Assembly (NCBI RefSeq): GCF_003947415.1
Contig: NZ_QHKL01000009.1
Location: 372,001 to 436,000 of the forward strand
From: Amycolatopsis sp. WAC 01376
Lineage (GTDB): Bacteria > Actinomycetota > Actinomycetes > Mycobacteriales > Pseudonocardiaceae
DNA: 64,000 nucleotides
Direction of reading: 5' to 3'
Shown here one piece after another: positions 25,276 to 32,930 of the stretch. The notes under the pieces are model-generated. The model worked only from the letters and a program-made list of their open reading frames with translations, made no database searches and had not been told where the DNA came from. The translations under genes and the position numbers were made by a program. How positions within the stretch are numbered: position 1 is the first letter of the stretch; each line of letters starts with the position of its first letter.

Positions 25276-25650
25276 CTACTTCAACGTAAGCGGTATCGGG
25301 AGTAATCGCTGGTCGTCGAGGGGAGCAGGGGTCAAGATGTCCGCATCCGACGAGACCCGCCGGGCCGACCGTTGCGACGACATCAGGGCCGCGACGACGC
25401 ACGCCAGGAAGACCACGACGAGGTTGGCCGCGATCATCGACAGCCGTCCGCGGCACCGCGTGGCGACGGGGGACAGGTAGCTCAGATCGGCCCTCGCCAG
25501 CGCGACTTCCACCGACGTGAATTCCGCGACCTGCCTGCCGCAGCGCCCGCAGCCCTTCAAATGCTTTTCGAAGGCGTACGCCTCGGCCTGATCGAGCACA
25601 CCGAGTACGTACGCCGCCACATCGGTGTGTTTCACCTTTCGCTTCCTCAT
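25276..25650 (-). CDS. Zinc-finger anti-sigma factor (RslA-like)
   Basis: A 124-residue membrane protein. The N-terminal anti-sigma domain contains the ZAS motif HLKGCGRC (H-x3-C-x2-C, residues 30-37), preceded by HTDVAAYVLGVLDQAEAYAFEKH, very close in pattern to mycobacterial RslA/RskA-type anti-sigma factors. One membrane segment (about 72-91, MIAANLVVVFLACVVAAL) is followed by a short outer tail, much smaller than usual. ATG 25650 overlaps the sigma stop (ATGA at 25647-25650). It should bind and hold the sigma factor until a redox or surface signal. Confidence 0.88.
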   Translation of the reverse strand: MRKRKVKHTDVAAYVLGVLDQAEAYAFEKHLKGCGRCGRQVAEFTSVEVALARADLSYLSPVATRCRGRLSMIAANLVVVFLACVVAALMSSQRSARRVSSDADILTPAPLDDQRLLPIPLTLK

Positions 25651-26249
25651 CGCGAACCCAGTTCTCCTAACGACCGTCGCAATGTCCTCATGGCCGCGTA
25701 CAGGCGTGATTTTACCGTTCCCTCCGGGATTCCCAATATCACCGCCGCCTCCCGGACGGTATGCCCGGTCAGATACGTCTCGTAGATGACGGCCTGGTAT
25801 TTGCTGTCCAGATATCGTAGCGCTTCGGAAATGACGAGTGCGGACAGTGACTGCTCGGTCCGGTCCGCTATTTCGGCGTTTTCGGAACTGTCCAGCTCCA
25901 CCTCCTGTGGTCGCGCCCGCCGGTTTCGCCAGCCGTCGATCACGATCCGCTTGGCGACCGTGAGCAGCCAGCCGCGCAGCATTCCCGGCTCACGGTTCAA
26001 CGTGTCGGAATGCTGCCATGCACGGATCAGTGTTTCCTGGACGACGTCCTCCGTCCATTGTTGATCATGGCCCGTCAGGTACAGCACCTGGTTGAACAGA
26101 GTCTCCCGGAAATCCTTGTACAGCAACGAAATCAGCTCATCGGAAAGCTCGTTCGGCCGGCGGTCGCCGCCGACCCGGCAATCTCTGCCCACTGCTTCCA
26201 TAAAGTTCGCTACCTCCCCAACGGTGGAGGATTTCACAGGTTCGTACAC
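25647..26249 (-). CDS. ECF-family RNA polymerase sigma factor
   Basis: A 200-residue sigma-70 of the ECF group, with sigma2 (LYKDFRETLFNQVLYLTGHDQQWTEDVVQETLIRAW, seen at about residues 43-80 as LFNQVLYLTGHDQQWTEDVV) and sigma4 (about 140-195; AVIYETYLTGHTVREAAVI, LGIPEGTVKSRLYAAMRTLR). GTG 26249 lies eight bases after a -10-like TAGTCT; an alternative ATG at 26201 has GGGGAGG upstream and would remove 16 residues. It is divergent from the redox operon, which it may transcribe together with its own gene. Confidence 0.93.
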   Translation of the reverse strand: MYEPVKSSTVGEVANFMEAVGRDCRVGGDRRPNELSDELISLLYKDFRETLFNQVLYLTGHDQQWTEDVVQETLIRAWQHSDTLNREPGMLRGWLLTVAKRIVIDGWRNRRARPQEVELDSSENAEIADRTEQSLSALVISEALRYLDSKYQAVIYETYLTGHTVREAAVILGIPEGTVKSRLYAAMRTLRRSLGELGSR

Positions 26250-26325
26250 CGTAGCGCAGACTATCGCCGTGAGCCATGTGCAGTAGTGGTCTGTTCACTA
26301 TTAGTCGGCCGGTACGTATGTCAGT

Positions 26326-26351
26326 GGGAAACGGTTCTAAATGTGTCGTGT
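26326..26351 (+). promoter_or_regulatory. Possible ECF promoter for the redox operon
   Basis: GGGAAAC (26326-26332) and CGTGT (26347-26351) are 14 bases apart, resembling the GGAAC/CGT elements of ECF promoters but with slightly short spacing. The pair overlaps the CRP-type site and points to the DUF4142 gene at 26430. Confidence 0.4.
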
Positions 26352-26364
26352 GATGCACATCACA
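26349..26364. promoter_or_regulatory. Perfect CRP-type site TGTGATGCACATCACA
   Basis: TGTGA-N6-TCACA with fully complementary 7-base arms around CA. This is the CRP consensus shared by E. coli CRP and actinobacterial CRP/GlxR/Cmr regulators. It lies 66 bases before the DUF4142 start and 100 bases before the divergent sigma gene start, so it could act on either. Confidence 0.7.
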
Positions 26365-26429
26365 CTGGACCCGAGTGCCGAGATCGAACCGGCCGCTCCG
26401 GTTCGCCGTACTTCCAGTGAGGCACTTCC

Positions 26430-27098
26430 ATGACGGGGACGGGTGAAATGATCTATCGACTGCTCGGAGTGGTGATCGCCTGCTTGGCGATATGGGTGGG
26501 AACGCCCGCCCGTGCCTTCGCGGAAATCGACGCCCATGACCGGGAACTGCTCGTACGAGTACGCCAAGCCGGTTTGTGGGAAGGCCCGGTCAGCCGTCAG
26601 GCGGAACAGCGCGGGAACGGGCAGCGGGTGCGGGAGGTCGGCCGCAAACTCGCCGAGGACCACGACCGTCTCGACGCGCAGGTCCGCACACTCGCTTCGA
26701 AGGTCCGCGTCGAACTCCCCGCCGAGCCCACCGAAGAACAGCGCTCCTGGATCGGCGAGATCACCGCGGCGGGCGGCGCCGACTTCGACCGCCTCTACGT
26801 CAATCGCGCCCGCGCCGCGCACGGGAGCATTTTCGGGCTCGCCTCCCAGGTCCGTGCCGCCACCCGCGACGACGCGATGCGTTCGTTCGCGCAGACCGCC
26901 GTCGACACCGTCATGCGGCATATGACCCTGCTCGAAAGCACCGGTATCGCCGAGACCACGTCGCTGATGGTCGTGCCCACCGGCGGCAACGAACTCGACG
27001 GCGGCGACATCGCGCTCGGCGTGCTCATGGCGGGAATCGCCGGCGGCGCGACCTTCGGGCTCGTCCGGGTGCTCGGCTCATCGGGCAGGCGCGCATGA
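26430..27098 (+). CDS. Secreted DUF4142-domain protein, membrane anchored
   Basis: A 222-residue protein with a signal sequence (about residues 8-31, LLGVVIACLAIWVGTPARAFA), a helical DUF4142 domain (ferritin-like, about 35-175; LLVRVRQAGLWEGPVSRQAEQRG, LAEDHDRLDAQVRTLAS, MRHMTLLEST) and a C-terminal membrane helix (about 195-215, GDIALGVLMAGIAGGATFGLV). GAGG is seven bases before ATG 26430. The stop overlaps the reductase-ferredoxin start (ATGA at 27095-27098). It is the first gene of the redox operon. Its role is unknown; the His and Glu pattern of DUF4142 might hold metal, which is speculation. Confidence 0.85.
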   Translation: MTGTGEMIYRLLGVVIACLAIWVGTPARAFAEIDAHDRELLVRVRQAGLWEGPVSRQAEQRGNGQRVREVGRKLAEDHDRLDAQVRTLASKVRVELPAEPTEEQRSWIGEITAAGGADFDRLYVNRARAAHGSIFGLASQVRAATRDDAMRSFAQTAVDTVMRHMTLLESTGIAETTSLMVVPTGGNELDGGDIALGVLMAGIAGGATFGLVRVLGSSGRRA

Positions 27099-27904
27099 CG
27101 GCCTCGCTCCTGGCGGTCATCCCGGCCCCGTCGCCGCACGACAGCGGGGTGCGGGACATCGCCGCGCTTTCGGGCCGGTTCGCCTACGTGACGATGTGCC
27201 TGACGCTGGCGTGGGGCGTGCTGAGCGCCACCGGCTGGATCAGGCGCGTCACCGGCCACGAGGCACTGCGCGGCGGTCACGTCGTCCTCGCGACGTTCAG
27301 CCTCGCCACCGGTGTCGTCCACGGTCTGTCCTATCTCTTCCTCGACGACGACTCGTTCGACCTCTTCGCGCTGCTGATCCCGTTCGCCGGCGGCGGCGTC
27401 GCGCGGCACGCGGCGGGCGTCGTCGGGCTGGAACTGTTCATCGCCGTCTCGGTCACCGCCGCGCTGGGGCGCCGGGCGAACGGTCGCGGCGGGCAGCGGT
27501 TCCACCAGGCCGGCTACTTCGCGGTCGGGCTGCTGGCGATCCATTCCTGGCTCGGCGCGTCCGCGAACGGGAATCTCGCGGCCGTGTGGCTCGGCGGGAT
27601 CACCGTGCTCACCCCCGCCGTCGTGCTCACCGTGCTTCGCGTGCTCCCGCCGCGGACGCTGGTCCGGCTGGGACTGCTCGAAGGCGAGACCGGCCGGGCC
27701 GAACGGGTCCGGATCTCCGTCGACGACAAGAAATGCCACCGCTACGCCATCTGTCAGGCCGAAGCTCCGCAGGTCTTCCAGTTACAGGGCGACGGTCAGC
27801 TGCGCTACCTCCGGAAACCCGGTGCCAAACAGGTGCCGCTGGTCCAGGCCGCGGCCCGAGCCTGTCCGATGCGCGCGATCCGACTGCAAGGGGCGGGACA
27901 ATGA
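27095..27904 (+). CDS. Membrane haem reductase fused to a 3Fe-4S-type ferredoxin
   Basis: A 269-residue fusion. Residues about 27-185 form a ferric-reductase-like membrane domain with paired histidines His62/His76 (H-x13-H) and His137/His150 (H-x12-H), the spacing that binds two haems in the FRD/NOX superfamily. Residues about 204-269 form a small ferredoxin with Cys214, Cys220 and Cys257 (CHRYAIC...CP), three ligands, as in 3Fe-4S ferredoxins that serve P450s. There is no FAD/NAD domain; the next gene supplies it. ATG 27095 is coupled to the upstream stop and TGA 27902-27904 overlaps the next start. It probably moves electrons across the membrane. Confidence 0.88.
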   Translation: MTASLLAVIPAPSPHDSGVRDIAALSGRFAYVTMCLTLAWGVLSATGWIRRVTGHEALRGGHVVLATFSLATGVVHGLSYLFLDDDSFDLFALLIPFAGGGVARHAAGVVGLELFIAVSVTAALGRRANGRGGQRFHQAGYFAVGLLAIHSWLGASANGNLAAVWLGGITVLTPAVVLTVLRVLPPRTLVRLGLLEGETGRAERVRISVDDKKCHRYAICQAEAPQVFQLQGDGQLRYLRKPGAKQVPLVQAAARACPMRAIRLQGAGQ

Positions 27905-29184
27905 GCGAACGGATAGTCGTGATCGGCGGCGGGCTCGCCGGGCTGCGGTGCGCGGAACGGTTGCGGGAACTGCGGTTCGACGGCGAACTGGTCATCGTCG
28001 GCAACGAGCCCGAGCTGCCGTATCACCGGCCGGCGTTGTCCAAGCAGCTGCTGACCGGCGCCACCGGACCGGCGGAGATGATGCTCGCGCGGCCCGACGA
28101 GATCGACGCCGAATGGCGGTTCAACACCCCGGCGACGCATTTGCAGCCCGGCCGCCAGATCGTCCACCTGCCCGGGGCGGAGGAACTTCCGTACGACGGG
28201 CTCGTCATCGCCAGTGGCGTCGAACCGCGGCGGCTTTCCGGTGTCCCGCACGGACATCCGCGGGTGGTCGTCGTCCGGACACTCGCCGACGCCGCGGAAC
28301 TGCGCGACAACCTCGCCGCCGACAACGGGCCCGTCGCGGTGCTGGGCAGCGGGTTCATCGGCTGCGAGGTCGCCGCGAGCCTGCGCGAGATCGGCCGCGA
28401 GGTCACCATCATCGGCCGGTCGGCGACCCTGCTCGGCGAGGTCGTCGGCAGGCACATCGGGCAGAAGCTTTCGGCGCTGCACCGGTCGCGGGGCGTGCGG
28501 CTGGCGCTGGGCGCGTCCATCGACGACTGGCAGACCACGGCGAACGGCCTGCGGCTGCACTCGTCCGACGGCTGGGTCCTGGACGTCTCGTGTGTCGTCG
28601 TGGCCGTCGGGACCGTGCCCTCGATCTCGTGGCTGCGCGGCTCGAAGCTGCCGCTCGACGACGGCGTCGTCTGCTCGCCCACGTGTCATGTGCTGGGGAT
28701 GAGCAACATCGTCGCCGCCGGCGATGTCGCGCAATGGCCGAACCTGCGGTTCGACGAGACGCCGAGACGGGTCGAACACTGGCTCAACGCCGTCGAGATG
28801 GGCCGGGCGGCCGCCGAGAACCTCCTCGCCGGACCGCAGGCTTCGCGGCCCTTCGCGCCGGTGCCGCGGTTCTGGTCCGAACAGCACGGCATGCGCATCC
28901 AAGCGGGCGGCATCCCGAAGCTGGGCACCGACACCGTCGCGCTCGCCTCGCCCGTCAGTGGCGAAAGGCCCGTGACCGGCTTCGTCCGCAAGGGACGCCT
29001 CGTCGGCGTCGTCGGCCTCGACAGCCCATCCGGCGTCCTCCACTGGACCAACGAGATCGCGGAGCAGAACCCCGTCGACCCGCAGGAAGAAACGGAGACG
29101 CCCGATGCGCCGATCACGGTTGACCATGCTCGTCGTCATCGCGGCGCTCGTCGTGGGCGCCGCGATGTGGTGGCAGGCGGCTGA
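27901..29184 (+). CDS. FAD-dependent ferredoxin reductase
   Basis: A 427-residue pyridine-nucleotide-disulfide-type reductase of the ferredoxin/rubredoxin reductase class. The FAD site VIGGGLAGLRCAERLRE (residues 6-22), YHRPALSKQLL, the NAD(P) site VAVLGSGFIGCEVAASLRE (about 142-160) and the second FAD motif SNIVAAGDVAQWPN (about 268-281) are present, followed by RVEHWLNAVEMGRAAAENLLAG. It would take electrons from NAD(P)H to the fused ferredoxin encoded by the preceding gene. ATG 27901 overlaps the preceding stop. Its last 80 bases overlap the start of the next gene in another frame. Confidence 0.92.
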   Translation: MSERIVVIGGGLAGLRCAERLRELRFDGELVIVGNEPELPYHRPALSKQLLTGATGPAEMMLARPDEIDAEWRFNTPATHLQPGRQIVHLPGAEELPYDGLVIASGVEPRRLSGVPHGHPRVVVVRTLADAAELRDNLAADNGPVAVLGSGFIGCEVAASLREIGREVTIIGRSATLLGEVVGRHIGQKLSALHRSRGVRLALGASIDDWQTTANGLRLHSSDGWVLDVSCVVVAVGTVPSISWLRGSKLPLDDGVVCSPTCHVLGMSNIVAAGDVAQWPNLRFDETPRRVEHWLNAVEMGRAAAENLLAGPQASRPFAPVPRFWSEQHGMRIQAGGIPKLGTDTVALASPVSGERPVTGFVRKGRLVGVVGLDSPSGVLHWTNEIAEQNPVDPQEETETPDAPITVDHARRHRGARRGRRDVVAGG

Positions 29185-29665
29185 TCCCGTGTCGCGGACA
29201 GCGAGCGCCCCGGTGACCGAAGCCCTCCCCAGCCCGCGTGTCCCGTCGCCCGGCACCGCGCGGCCCAGTTCCCCCGCGGACACTCCGTCCGGCACACGGC
29301 TCACCGCCGTCTACATGACACGGATGGGTCAGGCCATCCTCGACGAGACCGGCGCCGTCCTCTTCCGCTACGAACGCGACAACCCGCACAAGGCCCGCTC
29401 GGCCTGCCTCGGGGACTGCGCCGTCGTATGGACCCCCATCACTACCACCGGCAAGCCGCTGGTGACCGGCATCGACCCGGCCCTCGTCGACACCATCAAA
29501 CGTCCCGAAGGCGCCGAACAGGTGACCTTGGCGGGCAGGCCCCTCTACAAGTTCGCCAACGCGCGCCCCGGCGAATGGACCGGACAGGGCACCGACCACC
29601 TCTGGTTCGTCGTCAAACCCGACGGGCAACGCAACCTGAACTGCCTCCCCGCGCCCGTGCAGTAA
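29105..29665 (+). CDS. Secreted COG4315-type protein (Yx(F/W/Y)xxD repeat, Lipoprotein_15)
   Basis: A 186-residue protein: N-terminal signal anchor (residues 5-22, RLTMLVVIAALVVGAAMW), a Pro/Ser/Thr linker, then two repeats of the COG4315 type. These include the pattern LFRYERDNPHKARSACLGDCAVVWTP (seen as FRYERDN and CLGDCAVVW) and LYKFANARPGEWTGQGTDHLWFVV (seen as YKFANARPGEWTGQG). No lipobox cysteine. The family has no proven function; the cysteine pair CLGDC could form a disulfide. ATG 29105 lies within the end of the reductase gene. It is last in the redox operon and ends 10 bases before the first base-paired position of rnpB. Confidence 0.85.
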   Translation: MRRSRLTMLVVIAALVVGAAMWWQAADPVSRTASAPVTEALPSPRVPSPGTARPSSPADTPSGTRLTAVYMTRMGQAILDETGAVLFRYERDNPHKARSACLGDCAVVWTPITTTGKPLVTGIDPALVDTIKRPEGAEQVTLAGRPLYKFANARPGEWTGQGTDHLWFVVKPDGQRNLNCLPAPVQ

Positions 29666-29671
29666 GATTCG

Positions 29672-30081
29672 CCGACGGACGAGTCGGCGGGGCGGCCGCG
29701 AGCCGGGAGACCGGTTCGAGGAAAGTCCGGACTCCACAGGGCAGGGTGGTTGTTAACGGCAACCCGGGGCGACCCGCGGGACAGTGCCACAGAAAACAGA
29801 CCGCCTCCGTTCGCTTCGCGGGCGGAGGTAAGGGTGAAACGGTGGTGTAAGAGACCACCAGCGTCCTGGGTGACCAGGACGGCTAGGTAAACCCCACCCG
29901 GAGCAAGGTCAAGAGGGAGCCGCGAGGCTCCTGCGCAGGCGATCGAGGGCTGCCCGCCCGAGCCTGCGGGTAGGCCGCTCGAGCCCGTCGGCGACGGCGG
30001 GCCTAGATGGATGGCCGCCACTCGCTCAGCCGCAAGGCGAGGCGAGGACAGGATCCGGCTTACACGCCGGCTCGTCCGTTC
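29672..30081 (+). ncRNA. rnpB: RNase P RNA, bacterial class A
   Basis: The catalytic RNA of RNase P, which removes tRNA 5' leaders. Conserved blocks are GAGGAAAGTCCGGACTCC (about 29716-29733), ACAGTGCCACAGAAA, GGTAAGGGTGAAACGGTGGTG, GGTAAACCCCACC and AGATGGATGGCCGCC. The ends pair as helix P1: bases from 29675 (ACGGACGAGTCGGC) with GCCGGCTCGTCCGT ending at 30079. The 3' region also shows ACAGGATCCGGCTTACA. The exact 5' end is uncertain by a few bases. The promoter must lie inside the upstream gene. Confidence 0.97.
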
Positions 30082-30100
30082 TACCTGTCGTTGGTGGTGA

Positions 30101-30125
30101 TGCCCCCAAAGTGGCATTGGGGGCA
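30101..30125 (+). terminator. Hairpin after rnpB
   Basis: TGCCCCCAA (30101-30109) and TTGGGGGCA (30117-30125) form a perfect 9-bp stem with a 7-nt loop, 20 bases after the RNA end. There is no U-tract, which is usual for actinobacterial terminators. Confidence 0.6.
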
Positions 30126-30162
30126 CCCCTCTCGCCCCTGCCTCGACCCGGCGCCTCTCAGG

Positions 30163-30906
30163 TCACCACTCACGAGGGTGGTTTCGCAGGTACTGCTCCT
30201 CGGTGCGGCTGTGCAGCGGGAACTTGAAAATCGACCCGTCCGGCCAGGTGATGGTGCGGCCGCGGAAGCCGATCTCGGGCGCCTGCGGTTTCCGGGCCTG
30301 CCAGATGATCTCCGGTGGCGGCGCGTCGGCAGGGTCTCGGTCCGTCGATCCGGTGTCCACCACCGCGATTCCCGAAGGCGAGCACACCAGCCATGGCCCG
30401 CTCGCCTTCCGGAGCCGGTCGGTCAGCTCGAGCACCATCGCGTTCGCCGGGCCTTTCACCTGGCTCTCCGGTCGCACGGAACGGCCTGAACCGGCCGCCG
30501 AATTGTGCGCCAGATAAAGGACGTAGCCCACCGCCGTGCCGATCCCGCGCAGGATGTTCCAGAAGAACCGCCGGATCAGCCGTTCGCCTTTGACCGTGCC
30601 GTCGAGACGTCTGCCAGGAACGTCGTGCCGCAGCTTGTCGCCACCGAGGCGCAGCACCATGACCGGCTCGTGCCACTGGGCGGTCATCAGCTCCTCGACC
30701 CGTTCGCGGAATCCGGGACGAACGGAGACCTCTTCCCTCTTGGCCTCCAGCCGTTCTTCGTGCGCGAAGATCTTTTCGGCTGCTCGCCGCCGGGTCTCGG
30801 TGGGCGCCGTCGCGGCGAGTTCGCCCGGGGTGGCGGCTAGATGTCGAGATTCTTGCGGGTCTCCTCCGGGCTCTTGTCCCCGCCGATCTCGCTCTTGTCG
30901 AACCAC
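30163..30906 (-). CDS. Hypothetical membrane protein of the ESX-like cluster
   Basis: Not recognised as a known family. The longest reading is 247 residues from GTG 30906, overlapping the preceding gene by 70 bases; the true start may lie downstream near the TAG at 30837-30839, since GGAGGAG lies at the end of that gene but no good start codon follows it. A charged N-terminal half (TETRRRAAEKIFAHEERLEAKREEV) is followed by one likely membrane segment (FFWNILRGIGTAVGYVLYLA) and a mixed C-terminal domain ending FPLHSRTEEQYLRNHPREW. Position suggests work with the large ESX-type protein. Confidence 0.65.
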   Translation of the reverse strand: MVRQERDRRGQEPGGDPQESRHLAATPGELAATAPTETRRRAAEKIFAHEERLEAKREEVSVRPGFRERVEELMTAQWHEPVMVLRLGGDKLRHDVPGRRLDGTVKGERLIRRFFWNILRGIGTAVGYVLYLAHNSAAGSGRSVRPESQVKGPANAMVLELTDRLRKASGPWLVCSPSGIAVVDTGSTDRDPADAPPPEIIWQARKPQAPEIGFRGRTITWPDGSIFKFPLHSRTEEQYLRNHPREW

Positions 30907-31964
30907 GGCTCGTCCCCTTCCGGCGTCACGGCTTCCTTGCCCTCGGTGAAGGCGCCCTTCCCCGCTCCGATGCCTGCCTTGACGCCCGCACCGGCCACCA
31001 GCGGGCGTACCCCGACCGAGGTACCGAACATCGTCGTGAGCACCCGGTTGCTCGGCTGGAAGCCCTGCGCCACCGCGCCGAACCCGAACTTGGTTTCCCC
31101 TGGCATCACGCCGACCCGCAGCTTCCGGGTGAACACTTCCACCTTGCCCGCGAATTTCTTCAGGAACTCCATGAAGGTATCGAGCAGTTTGCCGAACTTG
31201 CCGAGGTAACGGGTCACCTTCTGCATCACGCTGACCGCCTTGGCGATGGACGCGGTCATCGCGGCGGCGACCGAGCCGCCGAAGCTGATCACCGACGCGG
31301 CCAGCGCGGGCAGCCAGAGGGTGATCAGCCAGGAGATCAGCTCGGTGATGATCCCCTTGATCAGCTCCTCAATGACCACCATGACCATCGACCACATCTG
31401 CAGCACTTCGGCCACCGATCCGGCGGCCGAGCCGACGCCGCGGATACCGGAGGAGAAGTCGCCCAGCGCTTCCTTCGCCGCCGCGCCGGCGTCGTCCACC
31501 CACTCGGCGAGAGCCGTGTCACCGGTCTTCTCGAAGTCCTCGGCGAGCGCGACGAAGCCCTGCGCGATCGTGACGAAGTTTTCGGACGCGTGCCCGATGG
31601 CCGGGCCGTCCCCGGTGACCTGGTGCAACGCGTCCTGCAGCGGCTGGACCAGCTCGAGCAGCATGTTCAGCCCGTGGCTGACCAGCCAGCCGATCGGGTC
31701 CATGGCGAAGGTGACCATGTCCGCGGCGGCCGCGCCGACGAACGCCGCCCCGTCTCCGACCAGCGCGCCACCCGCGGACGCCAGTTCGCCAGGGCTGTCC
31801 GCCTGGGCCGCCTGCTGGGCGTGCCCGGCGATCGACTTGCCCGACTTGTAGATCGTGCCCGCCACGGGCACGTGTCCCATCGCGCGATCGAGGTTCGCGC
31901 TCATGCTCTCGTCGTACGCCTGGACGTTGAGCCCGTCGGCGATGCTCGACTTCTCCTCGGTCAT
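30837..31964 (-). CDS. Large hydrophobic ESX-type (WXG-like) protein
   Basis: A 375-residue protein. The N-terminal 110 residues are Ala/Gly-rich helices (MGHVPVAGTIYKSGKSIAGH, GGALVGDGAAFVGAAAADMVTF), followed by long amphipathic and hydrophobic helices (about 195-275; MWSMVMVVIEELIKGIITEL, LPALAASVISFGGSVAAAM) and a polar C-terminus. There is no signal peptide. Similar proteins accompany YbaB/EbfC and WXG100 genes in Pseudonocardiaceae and are considered type VII secretion substrates or toxin scaffolds; that is family context, not proof. ATG 31964 is five bases after the WXG100 gene stop. Confidence 0.75.
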   Translation of the reverse strand: MTEEKSSIADGLNVQAYDESMSANLDRAMGHVPVAGTIYKSGKSIAGHAQQAAQADSPGELASAGGALVGDGAAFVGAAAADMVTFAMDPIGWLVSHGLNMLLELVQPLQDALHQVTGDGPAIGHASENFVTIAQGFVALAEDFEKTGDTALAEWVDDAGAAAKEALGDFSSGIRGVGSAAGSVAEVLQMWSMVMVVIEELIKGIITELISWLITLWLPALAASVISFGGSVAAAMTASIAKAVSVMQKVTRYLGKFGKLLDTFMEFLKKFAGKVEVFTRKLRVGVMPGETKFGFGAVAQGFQPSNRVLTTMFGTSVGVRPLVAGAGVKAGIGAGKGAFTEGKEAVTPEGDEPWFDKSEIGGDKSPEETRKNLDI

Positions 31965-31969
31965 GACCC

Positions 31970-32302
31970 CTACTTTCCGAGCGTTTCGTCGATGGTCGCC
32001 TCGTGCTTGCCGAACTCGACCTTTCCGGCTTCCTCGATGCCCCGGTACATCTCGGAGGCCTTGTTCAGCTTGCCGACGAACCCGTCCACGCCGTCCTTCA
32101 AGTCGTCCAGCAGCGAACGGAGTTCGCCGAGGCGGTCGGTGTAGCCCTGTTTGGCCCAGATCCCGACGACTCCCCACGCCTCGTCGGTCACGTCGGCGGC
32201 GTCGATCTTGGCGCCGAATTTCTCCGCTTCCTGCTCGTAATAGGGGAGCTGCTGGGCGTAGGCGGCGATCGCCGCGATATTCGTCTCGATTCCCTTTGAC
32301 AT
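31970..32302 (-). CDS. WXG100-like ESX secretion target
   Basis: A 110-residue helical protein. The helix-turn-helix centre AWGVVGIWAKQGYTDRL (about residues 43-59) takes the place of the WXG motif, with Trp at 44 and 50; a second helix continues to ...GKVEFGKHEATIDETLGK. No signal peptide. The frame is open upstream, but ATG 32302 with AGGGA upstream is the natural start. Small proteins of this type usually form dimers and leave by type VII secretion. No ESX core ATPase (EccC) is in the window. Confidence 0.75.
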   Translation of the reverse strand: MSKGIETNIAAIAAYAQQLPYYEQEAEKFGAKIDAADVTDEAWGVVGIWAKQGYTDRLGELRSLLDDLKDGVDGFVGKLNKASEMYRGIEEAGKVEFGKHEATIDETLGK

Positions 32303-32327
32303 CGTGGGAGTCCCTCGGTCGGTTCGG

Positions 32328-32828
32328 TCAGCTGCGGCGGAGGAAGGAGCCGCCGTCGTCGAAATAGTCGTCGTCGTCCCGCGGGGCGGGGCGGCGCGCC
32401 GGCCGGGATGGCTGTTGCTGTTGTGCCTGCGACGCCGGTTCTTCCTCGGCGGTTCCGAACGCCTCTTCCTGAGCCTGGCGAACCTGCTCCGAGGTGTTGA
32501 CGCCGAACGTGTCACCGAAAGCGTCGTCCACGATTCCGGCCTGCTGCTGGACGGCCCCGGCGACGGCCTTGCGCAGGGTGCTCATGAGCAACGAGGACAG
32601 CTGGCCCGCTTCGAGGTGCATGGCGCCCGCGGTGAGCCGGATGTCGGTGACGGTTCCGGCGGCCCCGGCGACCACCGTGACCTCGCCCGACGGAGAGGTC
32701 GCGGTGGTCTCGACCTGCGCGATCCGCTCCTGCATGTCGCCGACCTCGGCGAAGCGCGTCTCGGCCTGGCGCACCTTGGCCTGGAAGTTCTCGAACTGGG
32801 CGATCAGTTGTTCCATCTGGGCGGACAT
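32328..32828 (-). CDS. YbaB/EbfC-family nucleoid-associated protein
   Basis: A 166-residue protein with a YbaB/EbfC DNA-binding fold in residues 1-105 (SPSGEVTVVAGAAGTVTDIRL, LSSLLMSTLRKAVAGAV) and an acidic, Gln/Pro-rich C-terminal tail (RPAPRDDDDYFDDGGSF). It is first in the four-gene minus-strand cluster with the WXG100-like protein 25 bases downstream. This YbaB-WXG order is common in ESX-related loci of actinomycetes, where the YbaB member may be a regulator or chaperone. Confidence 0.85.
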   Translation of the reverse strand: MSAQMEQLIAQFENFQAKVRQAETRFAEVGDMQERIAQVETTATSPSGEVTVVAGAAGTVTDIRLTAGAMHLEAGQLSSLLMSTLRKAVAGAVQQQAGIVDDAFGDTFGVNTSEQVRQAQEEAFGTAEEEPASQAQQQQPSRPARRPAPRDDDDYFDDGGSFLRRS

Positions 32829-32930
32829 CGTCGCTCCCCGTACGCTGTGGTGATCCGTGGTTCATGGTGATTCGTGGTCTGGAGTATGACGCAGGCGAGC
32901 GGGTTCGGTTCCGCCTCGCCCCCGGCCGGT

